Assembly: GCA_900291925.1 (NCBI GenBank)
Contig: UWYS01000005.1
Location: 930,001 to 994,000, forward strand
Source: Thecaphora thlaspeos
Taxonomy: Eukaryota > Basidiomycota > Ustilaginomycetes > Urocystidales > Glomosporiaceae
DNA length: 64,000 nucleotides
Direction of reading: 5' to 3'
The position numbers were made by a program, and so were the translations under genes. Numbering within the stretch: the stretch's first letter is position 1; every line of letters begins with the position of its first letter. Below the pieces are notes generated by a model that saw only the letters and a program-made list of their open reading frames with translations, was not told the DNA's origin and ran no database searches. Of the stretch, positions 11,748 through 21,274 are shown piece after piece.

Positions 11748-12208
11748 GCTGCGGTAGGCGAGCGAGTGAGGGGAGACGGAGGAGGATTGGGAGCAAGTGG
11801 TGCGTGGTCGAGGATGGTCGGTGGGAAAGAAGGTGTCGTGCGACGCCCTCTGCGGAAAAGGAGCGCTGCCGTACGGTACGAGGTGGAGCTCACAGCTTAA
11901 ACTGGCGTCACGCCGAGTGCCTCACTGCGTCTTCCGCAAGCCGAGAATAACCCGCCCCGCAGACTTGGGCCTTCGTGCGTCGCCGCTCTTCTTCTTGCCT
12001 ACCACCACCACCACCACCACCACACCATAGACTCGCGACCAGGGCGGTCCTTTGGCTCGTCCTCCCCCTCCTCCTCCCCCTCCGCTTCCTCACTGTCACC
12101 CTCGCCTCGCTCCTTTATCTCTCGACACATAGAACCTTTCCTCTCGCTCCCCGCCCACCCCTCCCTTAGAGTTCTCCGAGCCCAGCTCGAGTCAGCCTGC
12201 GTCACATC

Positions 12209-13221
12209 ATGGACAAACTCATTCGCTTCCTCAAGCAGCACAAGCACCAGATCGTCAAATACGGCAAAAAGGCTTTCACCTGGTGGAAAAAGAACCAGGG
12301 CAAGCAGGGCGGCGCTCAGAATCAGTCTTACAGCAGCGGCGGCGGCAACAACTACAACAACAACCAGCAGCAGTACCACCAGCAGCAGCAGGGCGGCTAT
12401 GCAGGTGCCGCTGCCCACGGCGGTTGCAATGACTATAACCAACAGCAGCAGCAGCAACCTCACCTCCCGCCACAAGGACAGTACAGCGCTCCGCAATGGA
12501 ACCAGAACGCCGCTACCCAAGGACCACACTACAAGTACTCGCAGGATAATCAGGTAAACGAGCACGATGCGCACTACATGGACCTCCGCAACTGCGCGCG
12601 CTCAGAGGGCGACGCCATGGCGCGCTGCTTCGACCAGGCACATGCTGCGCACGGCCGCGGCGACGGCGGACGCGCAAAGCAGCTCAGCACTGAAGGGCAG
12701 CAGCATAAGGCGCAGATGGAGCGGCTCAACCGCGAAGCCGCCGACTGGATCTTTATGGCCAACAACGAAGATAGCCCCGTCGGCACCGTGGACCTGCACG
12801 GACTATACACCTCGGAAGCGCTAGAGCGGACGGAGCAGGCGGTGCGAGAGGGCCAGAGCAAGGGCTGGCCGGAGCTGAGGATGATTGTGGGCAAGGGCAT
12901 CCACTCCAAGGACCACCGCGCGCACATCGCGCCGGCCGTGGAAAAGATGATGAACGAATACCGGCTGGACGCGCACCTCGACCCACGCAACACGGGCGTG
13001 CTGGTGGTCAACCTGCAGGCGAACGGTGCGGGCAACGCCGGTGACTTTACGCGCGACCTCGCCAAGCAGGTCAGCGGAAAGGAGGACGAGGTGAGTAGCG
13101 TGTTGCAGGGCTGCGCAGCCGTTGTGCAGTCGGCTACTGTTGTGGGAGAGACGAGGCGGTCTGCTGACGCTTGGAGCTGCCTCTTGTGTTGTGCTTGCCG
13201 CTTCAGTGCGTCATCATGTGA
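12209..13221 (+). CDS. DUF1771-Smr domain protein with predicted C-terminal CaaX box
   Basis: Exons 12209-13090 and 13207-13221; 298 residues. Order: a basic amphipathic N-terminus (residues 1-30), a Gln/Asn/Gly-rich low-complexity stretch (31-100), a DUF1771 helical hairpin (about 121-186) and an Smr domain (about 193-270) with DLHG at 195-198 and VGKGIHS near 227-233. Smr domains are nucleases or nucleic-acid-binding modules; the DLH motif is the putative catalytic one. The intron (13091-13206, GTGAGT...TTCAG) is needed: the spliced product ends KEDE-CVIM-stop, a textbook CaaX prenylation signal. Without splicing the frame runs on into low-information sequence. No mapping data support the terminal exon; it rests on splice-site quality and on the clean stop. 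Confidence 0.85.
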
Positions 13222-13840
13222 GGCTGTGGGTGAGCGCTGGTTGGCGCACCTCGATGCTTTCCTTGTCACGTCGACTCATTTTGTCCATTCTGCCTGGAAC
13301 ATTTACGCGGACCGAGCCGAGCGTTGGACACGGATGCCACGTCTCTCTGGAAGTGTGTAAAGCTATACTGATTGGCTGTGCGTGCTGTTGACTTGATGTA
13401 TGGTGATGCCTGTGCTGCTCAAAAGAGCTCCAGGATGGCGTGTGTGCGAGCCTTGTCGCGGGAACACGCCGGAATGAGTGGGCAGCGGTTCGTGGCAGGG
13501 AAAAGGGTCAACAGAGTGTAGTGGAGCGGCCTCTGGCACCAGGCACCAACGCTTGCCCTCCTCCACCCACGCACGCACCCACGCACACACGTGTGGCTGA
13601 GATGATCAATGTCTATTTGAAAGGGCCGAGGCGCGCGAGCAAGTCTAATTTACAGGGTTCACAGGGCTGCTGCCATGACTCGCACGGCAACACCCGCCTG
13701 CCACGCACCCACGCACGCACCCACGCACGCACCCACGCACGCACCCACGCACGCACCCACGCACGCATCCCAACGCCTCGCTTTCCTCTGTACCACGACC
13801 TCCTTCCCCGCTCTTCCCGAGCTACACCGTCGTCCCCCTC
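13222..13840 (+). other. intergenic region with 12-bp minisatellite
   Basis: Between the Smr gene and MON1. It includes about five to six tandem copies of a 12-bp unit (ACGCACGCACCC) at about 13700-13768, plus looser copies near 13560-13590. I see no gene. Confidence 0.6.
13700..13768. repeat. 12-bp minisatellite
   Basis: Tandem ACGCACGCACCC units just upstream of the MON1 start codon. They fall in the probable 5' leader or promoter of MON1. Confidence 0.8.
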
Positions 13841-16438
13841 ATGGACACCAAGCACCTCGCCTCCCACGGCACCGCCCCACCCCCTCCGCCGCCCCTGCCT
13901 GTCTCGCGCACTTCTTCGAACGAGCATACAGCCGCTTCCCTCGACGACACACGGCCAACAGAGACACCGCCACCAACCATAACTTCCTCGTCATCCGCCG
14001 CATCACCCACAGCACCTGCACCACCAGCAACCACCACTTCCTCCTCCGCAACAGCTTCCGCAACATCCACTTCTTCTTCCTTGCGATACCCTGCCAGACC
14101 CACGAGCTTCTTCACAAAATCACTCACAGCAGCACCAGCCACCAGCACCGCATCATCCTCCGTCAACATACGCGACTCTGTCTTTGGCTCACACGTCCTC
14201 GCTCCCGCCCGCACGTCCTCCTTGCGCACGCAAAAAATTCCCACCGACGACTGGGACGCCAGATTAACCGCATCTTCGCTCTCCCAGCATGCCACCAGCA
14301 CCGTCGACGATGGCTCGCGCGCCCCAAGTTGGAGCGAGGCAGGAGCCCTCTTTGCCTCGTTCCACGAGCATGCCGAACAAGATCAAGTCGACAGCCTCCG
14401 CCGCTTCCCTGCTTTCCCCCTAGGCCAAAGCGACGGCGCAAACGAGTTCGGCCAGAAGATCTCGGCCGCAACAACGCCGAGGGATGCCCTGGGCTACATC
14501 CGATCCGTCAACCACAGGGCAGAGGTCAAGGCGCCATCCTACCTTCGATCCAGGCCCAGCTCGGCCGATGCCGAAAAGAAGGCCGCCTCCATCTCGAGGG
14601 CGCCGTCGCCTCTTCCGGCCAGCCGGATCAAACAACCCACCGCCGAGCCCGTCACGGTCGAGGCAGGGTCGATCAAGGGCAAGGAGAAGGCCGCTATCTT
14701 AGACTCAGACGACAATGCGTCGATACCAGCAGCGCCGCAATCTAGCGAGCAGATCGAAGAGAAGATGACGGCATCGAACAGCAGTCTCGGCGGCGGCGCG
14801 GAAGAGGCGGCAGTATGGTCAGACCCTTATCCGAGCCGCAAGTACTACATCCTCAGCAGTGCAGGCAAGCCCATCTACATCAGTCACCTCGCCTCTCGTC
14901 GAGCGTCTCGGTCACGGCGAGGCTCCAAGGACGCAGCGGCGGAAGAGGCAGACGAAGAAGCCGCCAGGAAGCGCGAGCAGGACCAGGAGGACGATGAAGA
15001 CGAGATGGCGACGACGCAGGTCGGAGTGATGCAAGCGCTCATCTCAATCTTTGCCGACGAGGACGGCGACAAGCTGCGCCACATCAACGCCGACAACGGC
15101 CGCACGCGCATCACGTTCATGTTGCGGTCGCCGCTCTACCTCGTCTGCGTATCGTCGTGGGGCGAGCCGCCGGCGACGACACGAATGCACCTCGAGAACC
15201 TCTACCTCCAGGTGCTCAGCCTGGTCAGCGCTGGTCAGCTCTCACGACTGTTTGCGCGGATGCCCAACTTTGACCTTCGCCGGCTACTCGAGGGGACCGA
15301 CGTGCTGCTCGGTAGCCTGCTGACGCGGCTACAGACCGACATGTGCTTTTCGCTCGAAGCGCTGCAGCCGGTGCGCATCGAGGCGTCGCTGAGGGACGCC
15401 GTATCGACGCTGCTCCTACCGCCGAAGGGCGATGCAAGGCCCAAGGACCTGCTCTACGTGCTGCTGCTGGCCAACCAGCGCATCTTGACGTTGCTGCGAC
15501 CGAAGCGGCATAGCGTCCACCCGGCCGATATGCATCTCCTCGTCAACACCGTGTACGGCACCGAAGCGATCCGCGAGCCGGGCGGCGAAAGCTGGATCCC
15601 CATCTGCTTGCCTAAGTTCGCGCCGCAGGGCTTCGTACACGCATACGTCAGCTTCCTCGAGCGACCCGACGGCGAGGGCCGCGATGCGGCGCGAGCAAGG
15701 TCCAAGACGCCAGAGAGCGGTAGCAACATTTCAGACGACAGCTTAGCGCTCGTCATTGTGACGGGCGATCGTGACGGCTTCTCCGACCTGAGCGCTTGGC
15801 GAAACGACATTGCCGCTTCCCTCTCTGCACCGTCAAAGGCCTTGGCGCCGAACCTCCTCACGCGGCTCTTTGACGCAGTTGGTGACTCAGACTACAGCGC
15901 CGACGAGCTGGGCATCGCCGGTCTGCGCCACTTTATCTACAAGTCGCGCTCCAATGTTCAGATCACCGCGTCGCGCCTCGAAGCGCCTTACGAGACGGGC
16001 AACGAGGACCACAAACGTCTTGTCACACTCTATACCCTCGCACACGATGCGATTCACGCTCTCTCGACCGGCGCCTCTGCGCCTCTCCCCGGCGGTGGGA
16101 GCCGGACCTCTACCGATCTAGCGGCCGAGTTGCTGGGCAGATCCACCTCTTCCTCTTCGACCTTCATCGACAAGGTGGTCCGAGCCTCTTCGAGCGCGAC
16201 GACGGGTGCGGGGCTGGGACAGAGTCGTCTTCCACCCATCCCTGGCCCGGTCAAGATGCAGTACTACCAGACGGAAAAAGAGGCCGTACTGGCATGGATC
16301 ACACAGCCTTTCGAGCTATACCTCACCTTTAATCCGTGGCTCTCCAAGACGGCCATTGTCGGTGCCGCGAATGCCGTCGCCAAGTGGGTCAAGGCCAACG
16401 AGGGAGGCGTCTTTATCACCAGTGCCCTTACGTTTTAG
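13841..16438 (+). CDS. MON1: vacuolar fusion protein Mon1
   Basis: Subunit of the Mon1-Ccz1 complex, the guanine-nucleotide exchange factor that activates Rab7/Ypt7 on late endosomes, vacuoles and autophagosomes. Single-exon ORF of 865 residues. The first 320 residues are Ser/Thr/Pro-rich and disordered. The conserved Mon1 core begins near residue 325 with YYILSSAGKPIYISH, the hallmark of the first longin domain. It continues through RITFMLRSPLYLVCVSSWGE, the central TDVLLGSLLTRLQTD region, and the C-terminal GLRHFIYKSRSNVQIT and YYQTEKEAVLAWIT segments. An acidic insert (residues about 365-387) lies inside the first longin domain. The longer length than yeast Mon1 (644 residues) comes mainly from the N-terminal tail. 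The frame is clean and ends in TAG. Confidence 0.93.
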   Translation: MDTKHLASHGTAPPPPPPLPVSRTSSNEHTAASLDDTRPTETPPPTITSSSSAASPTAPAPPATTTSSSATASATSTSSSLRYPARPTSFFTKSLTAAPATSTASSSVNIRDSVFGSHVLAPARTSSLRTQKIPTDDWDARLTASSLSQHATSTVDDGSRAPSWSEAGALFASFHEHAEQDQVDSLRRFPAFPLGQSDGANEFGQKISAATTPRDALGYIRSVNHRAEVKAPSYLRSRPSSADAEKKAASISRAPSPLPASRIKQPTAEPVTVEAGSIKGKEKAAILDSDDNASIPAAPQSSEQIEEKMTASNSSLGGGAEEAAVWSDPYPSRKYYILSSAGKPIYISHLASRRASRSRRGSKDAAAEEADEEAARKREQDQEDDEDEMATTQVGVMQALISIFADEDGDKLRHINADNGRTRITFMLRSPLYLVCVSSWGEPPATTRMHLENLYLQVLSLVSAGQLSRLFARMPNFDLRRLLEGTDVLLGSLLTRLQTDMCFSLEALQPVRIEASLRDAVSTLLLPPKGDARPKDLLYVLLLANQRILTLLRPKRHSVHPADMHLLVNTVYGTEAIREPGGESWIPICLPKFAPQGFVHAYVSFLERPDGEGRDAARARSKTPESGSNISDDSLALVIVTGDRDGFSDLSAWRNDIAASLSAPSKALAPNLLTRLFDAVGDSDYSADELGIAGLRHFIYKSRSNVQITASRLEAPYETGNEDHKRLVTLYTLAHDAIHALSTGASAPLPGGGSRTSTDLAAELLGRSTSSSSTFIDKVVRASSSATTGAGLGQSRLPPIPGPVKMQYYQTEKEAVLAWITQPFELYLTFNPWLSKTAIVGAANAVAKWVKANEGGVFITSALTF

Positions 16439-16858
16439 TGGATAAGGGTAAAGGGGCGCGCTCATTTGGAAACAAGTCCTACCCGTTACCGATAGGGTCA
16501 TGAGTGTGCTTGTGCGTTGTGGTAGAATGAGCATCGAGCATGCCGGCGTCTTGAGGGAGAGAGGCGTAAAACAGGATCATGTCCACGTCCTTGGATGATA
16601 TCGGTCAGCTATGTTCCGGCTAGGTTGACCACGCTCGAACAGGCCCTTGCAAATGGCCGCGGGTGACGTCGGCGGCGGCATAGGTAACCAGCTCGTTGTT
16701 TGCGTTTTCCGTGGCTGAGCAGTCCGCCAAAGACTGCTGGTCCCGGCCAGTAGGACACAGCATCACCAACCCTTGATAAATAAAATATGATCTAGAATTG
16801 CGCCGATACAATGATTATAGTTGATATATACAATGTGGATAGCTATAGTATCAAAATA
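16439..16858 (+). other. MON1 3' region and tRNA upstream flank
   Basis: No gene seen. The last 70 bases before the tRNA are distinctly AT-rich. Confidence 0.5.
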
Positions 16859-16963
16859 TCCCGGCTAGCTCAGTTAGTAGAGCGTCAGACTCTTAATGGT
16901 CCTCTGCCATAAATTGCAGATTGTTCCATCTGAATGTCGTGGGTTCGAGCCCCATGTTGGGAG
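16859..16963 (+). tRNA. tK(CUU): tRNA-Lys(CUU) with a 32-nt intron
   Basis: Decodes AAG lysine codons. The mature 73-nt form folds as a standard cloverleaf. The acceptor stem pairs TCCCGGC with GTTGGGA, the D stem is GCTC/GAGC, and the anticodon stem is TCAGA/TCTGA around loop CTCTTAA. The T arm is GTGGG-TTCGAGC-CCCAT with one G-U pair, and the discriminator is G. The intron is 16896-16927, placed one nucleotide 3' of the anticodon (16892-16894), the canonical site for tRNA splicing endonuclease. It is followed by a T-rich run (16971-16978) suitable for Pol III termination. Confidence 0.93.
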
Positions 16964-17059
16964 AATTAATTTTTTTTGCTTCTTTCTCTTTTTCCCTGCT
17001 TTGCCTGTCGTTTGTAGACACTCTGGTGACAGTGAGAACAACGACAATGATCCAGCCTT

Positions 17060-18961
17060 TGGAGACGCTCACGTCGGCACAAAGTCGGCGACGCTCTTCC
17101 AGAACTGGCATCTCTCGCCGCGACCGCCCTCTTCAACGCATCGACCTTTGTGATGTCGTTCCTCCTTCCGGGTCCCAGGTAGGTCTGGGCGGCCTTGTTG
17201 CTCATCTGGCTGTAGATTAGATGGGGCGTGCCGCCGGTCGTGTTCCAGTTGATCTGGTATGGCGTCGTGTGGCTCCACTGTGGCCATTAAGGGTTCGAGG
17301 TGGTGACCATTGCGCCGTAGGCGTCTGTTCGACGTTGTGTCGACGGGGGTGATGGATCGGAGCAAAGGGTAGGTCAGGGTGTTTGTCAGCTCCTCTTTCA
17401 CGCATGGGAGACGCCTCTGTTGGACTGCTGCCGGTCGCTAGCACTCACGCATGATGGCGTGTGCGATGTCTTTTGATATGTAGTCAGGCGGCATGCCGAA
17501 CTCGGCCTGGATATCTTCGCCGTGGAAGGCGGGAACGACGCTGTACTGCCACCTGTACGCCCTCCTACCTTGGCCCGTGTACGCATCGGCCATCCAGTAG
17601 GAAGGGCAGACGAAGGTCGCCTCGGCGAGGATGTTGTTGGCCCTAGCCTGCTGTCCCGTCGACTGCGAATCGACGTCGCTGACCGTCAGTGGGCCGCGGC
17701 CCGACGTAGCGTGCGGTGCGGTGGCCGAATCCGTGAACGGGTAGTGTTTCAGCACGGCCGTGACGTTCCCGCTGCTCATCAGGGGGGTACATGTTGTGGA
17801 GCCACCGTCGGATCTCGCGCTCGCTCGTGATGTTGGGCGTGAAAATGTCGCCCTCTTCGCCGTTGTTGCCGACGAAGAGGTTGCGCCCGTTGACTCGCTT
17901 CTCGGCCAGCTGACGGCTCGGCAGCGTCTGCACCAGGGCGCCGTCCGTGACGGGGAGGAAGACGTAGTTGCCGTATGGGCCGTGTCTTGAGACTTGGTTT
18001 CTGGCCACCTGAAGCGTCTCTGTGTCGGCCTTGACGAGGCAGTCGAACAGCCGTTCACCGCCGTACGCTGCGTCTGCGGGGCATCCGGCTCGGCTGGTGA
18101 AGGCGTAGTACGCCTGGGTGGGGACAAAGTCGTCGTACCTGTACTGCGTCGGGAGGTAAGGCGAGCTGGCGATGACGTTGTGCAGCAGCTGCGTACCCTG
18201 TTTCCCGCCGTACGCCATGGCCTGGAGCATGACGCTTCCGCCTCCGGCACTCTGCCCAAAGAAGGTGACTCGCTTCCTGTCGCCGCCGAACTTGCCGATG
18301 TGCTGCTGCACCCAGCGGAGCGCCGCCTGCTGGTCGTGCAGCGCAGCATTGACGACGCCGAGCCGGTGCACTTTGTCGGATGCGAGGATGCCAAAGGCGC
18401 CCAAACGATACTGTATCGCGACGACGAGGAAGCCGTTGTCGTTGGCACCAAGGAGCGGCGTCATGTCCTGTCGACCGTTGCCCTGTCCCTATCCGCCTCC
18501 GTGGTTCCAAATCATGACGGGTAGGTCGACAGCATGCCTGGGAGCCCAGACGTTGAGGAAAAGGCAGTCTTCATCGCCGCTGATGGGCAGGGCAGACCGA
18601 CGGAGCGGTCCGGGTCGAGGTTGGGCCAGGATTGCGGACAGACGGGTGCAAACTCGCTCGCATCGATGACCGAACTGCGATTCTCGACGGGCGGTTGCGG
18701 CAGCTGCCATCGCAGTGCGCCGACGGGAGGGGCGGCATAGCGGATGCCTTTCCAGATGTTGAGCTTGGACGTTTGGTTGTGGGTGCCCTTGTAGACCTCG
18801 TAGCCTAGATCGACGGTAAGGTCGGCCGACCTTGCTTCCAAGCCGGGCGAGAATGACGAGGAAGATTGTTGGTGGTGGCCGGCAGAGATGAGGTGGGAGG
18901 CCAATGCCACTGCAGCGGCCGCCAGCAAGGCTAGATAGGGCAAGGAGAGGCGGAAGTACAT
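17060..18961 (-). pseudogene. secreted type-B carboxylesterase/lipase, inactivated
   Basis: Remnant of an alpha/beta-hydrolase esterase. From ATG 18961 it has a signal peptide (MYFRLSLPYLALLAAAAVALAS). It then shows family motifs: KGIRYAAPPVGALRW, EDCLFLNVWAP, the oxyanion-hole HGGG, and the nucleophile elbow GQSAGGGS (Gln replaces the usual Glu before Ser). At least four lesions break it: a frameshift near 18590 just before EDCLFLN; an in-frame TAG at 18489-18491 directly after HGGG; a shift at a six-C run near 17783; and a TAA plus frame changes in the C-terminal part (WPQWSHTTPYQINW survives in one frame). One real-looking intron follows near 17400-17450 (GTGAGTGC). I call it a pseudogene; several lesions make sequencing error unlikely. 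Confidence 0.85.
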
Positions 18962-19459
18962 CGCCAAGGGGGGACTTTTCTGTTGCTGAGGCTCACCGTG
19001 TGCGAAGGGGATACGAGGAGGTGAAGCGTCGAGAGGACGAGAGGGGGCCATGTCGCGGGACGAACACGGTGGTCCTCGAAGATGGCGGCGCTTTATACTT
19101 ACGGCACGGACGGCTGCTCAGAGCGTTCCTTTACATGGATCAGGGGCGGGGACAGTCTCTGGAAGCGAAGCATGAGCGAAGCGTATGGGAGACCGCCTGA
19201 CACTGACGGACAGCACTTGTGGCGTGGTGTGAGAGAGAAAGGCAGCGGGGAGAGGGAACGCGGGGGAGAGAGGAAGGGGCCAATGATGGGAATGCGAGGA
19301 CGGAGCTCGCATAGATGATGATCCTGTACAGTACAGTACTCTACATCCTCCCAGTGCGGGGGCAGAGTGAGGCTTTGTGCGGCTGCCCAAGGGTGGTAGC
19401 GGTTAGCGAGAGCGCTAAGGACGTCTAAAGTGGCTCAGTCTAACAACTCAGGCTTAATA
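18962..19459. other. intergenic
   Basis: Upstream of the esterase remnant and downstream of the permease remnant. It includes a short GTACAGTACAGTACT palindromic stretch near 19324-19340. I see no supported gene. Confidence 0.45.
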
Positions 19460-20296
19460 TCAATGGCGGTCGCGAGTCGGCAAGCAAGGCGTGGATGGGG
19501 GGGCACGGGTATAAACCAAATAGGCAGAGTAGGCGGGCGAGAAGAACGTCCACTGTCCGACCTTGTACGCCCATCTTCGGACCTTCCTCCTCTTCACGCT
19601 CTCCTTTTCGCCCGCCTTCTCCCCCTCTCCCTCCTCCCCTTCTTCCTCCTCCTCACCTTGTTCGGCGAAGCTGTCCAGCTCTCCTCTCGCCGCCCTCTCC
19701 GCCTTTCTCGCCTTGCGCTCGTACGCCATCGTATCCGTGTACAGGTCCATCTCTTCCAGCTTGACCATCTCTGTCCTCTTGCACACCTTCCACCCTGCAA
19801 AGCACACCAGCATCAGCAGGATCTCGACGTAGTAGCTGAAAAGGTCCGAGACGTTGAACGGACTGAAGGACGTCCAGCCCTGGATGAGGATCATGAGTAT
19901 CGACATGACGATCACCAAGTATGGTCCGCATGGCTGTGTCCAGTCGCGGAAGGGTAGCGTGTCCAGCTTGCCCTGTAGGATGACCGCCTTTCGAAAGCGA
20001 ATCGACGAGACGCCAATGCTGAGCCAGGACAATTGGTTGGAAACGCCGACGATTGCCTGGAGCCAGTTCCAGACGTCGCCCGCGCCAATGTACGACGAGT
20101 CGAAGCAGAGACCGCTGATGCTCGACGTGGCCAGCAGTGCGACCCAGGGAACGCGTGTCGTCTTTGACACTCTGCCAAAGATGGCGGGCGCCTGGCCGTT
20201 GATCGCCATGCCGCCGTTGCGGTAGCCTACGTGTGCGAGTGGCGGCATCGTCTCGGAGGCGGCGGCATCGTCCGACGCTGAGGGTGGTGGCAGCAT
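19460..20296 (-). pseudogene. amino-acid permease (AAT family), N-terminal half missing
   Basis: C-terminal half of a yeast-type amino-acid/polyamine permease. Recognisable sequence begins at GMAINGQAPAIFGR, equivalent to the cytoplasmic loop before TM8. It continues through PWVALLATSSISGLCF, WNWLQAIVGVSNQLSWLSIG, YLVIVMSILMILIQGWTSF and YYVEILLMLVCFAGWKV, to the typical VKLEEMDLYTD tail and an acidic/basic extension. The first seven or so membrane segments are absent: upstream minus-strand sequence is unrelated. An ATG at 20296 would give a new N-terminus of about 27 residues fused to the remnant, so a short protein could still be made. Transport activity is not expected. Confidence 0.8.
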
Positions 20297-21274
20297 GTCG
20301 TCTGTAAGCACGCGGCTAGTCCTTGTACACGAGGTCGCAATCGAAGGCGAGGCGAGGCGAGGCGATGGACAAGGGGCAGCGAACAATGAGGCGACGTCCG
20401 TCGATTCGTCAGAGCGAGGTCTAGATATGACGAAGAGGAAGCGTCCAGACCGGCGGATCGAATGTGGTGGTCGACGTGACAAGAGAAAAAGGGGAACCAG
20501 CGGAGGAAGGAAGGAGACGTAATCAAGTCGTTCTGAGTGAGCGGGTGTTGCAGCGCTGATGGAGCAGCGGCGCCACCGTTCGGAGGAAGCGAACGAGAAG
20601 CTGCTCAGTGGACGCGCTCGCGTGCCGACGGGCGGCGCTAACGCCGTGGCTACGCCACAAGGTTTGTGACCTTGTGAAGCGGACCCTTTCGAAGAGAGTC
20701 GGTCCGAAGAAGAAGCAAGAAGAGGGAGGCGTGTGCGGAAGAGCCGATGGCGGATGGCTGGATGTCGCGACGTCGAGCGTCTATCACGCCATCGTTGCCC
20801 CCTCGGCGGCTTGCGCTGCCTGCCTGCTTGGTAGAGCAGAGTGCTCACGAGCAGCCGCTCATCCTCTGCTGCCACCAAACGACTCCGCAGAGAAGGCTAC
20901 CGCCCCTCGCTGCGCTCTAAACGCCGGCTCACCAAAAAGTTTCCGAGACGCGCCGCGGGCCGTCGGTTGCTTCCGAGTGGCGCCTGACCGTCCGGAATAG
21001 GCTCGACCGGCCTGTTGACGGACCATCCGGCAGAAAAGGTGGACTTTACGTGCTCAACACGAGCATCACGTCACGCTCGAAAGGGGACGATCCACGTCAA
21101 CTCAAGACACGGGTCTGTTCCGATATACGTCGGTGTGGGCCGACGAGACAGTTGCAGAGGGAGGACAAAGGGCTGCTCGATCCTAAGAAAAAGACAGCGG
21201 ATATTACAAGGATATTAGGTACCTGCCGAAAAGCGGCTCTTGCCGCCATCCGTCTATCTATTGTCCCCCCACCT
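20297..21274. other. intergenic
   Basis: Downstream of GH13 and upstream of the permease remnant. The minus strand stays open in the permease frame to about 20878, but the translation is low-information Ser/Arg-rich sequence with no family pattern. I see no gene. Confidence 0.45.

Noticed and set aside
13700..13768. CRISPR-like array
   Set aside because: Pure short tandem units without spacers. No CRISPR array is seen anywhere in the window.
13675..14745. 356-codon frame overlapping the start of MON1
   Set aside because: Out-of-frame shadow of MON1 and the minisatellite, with no protein pattern.
20297..20878. Permease ORF extended to a 472-codon frame
   Set aside because: The extra 190 codons are low-information Arg/Ser-rich text with no membrane segments. 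It is an open GC-rich shadow frame, not the missing N-terminus.
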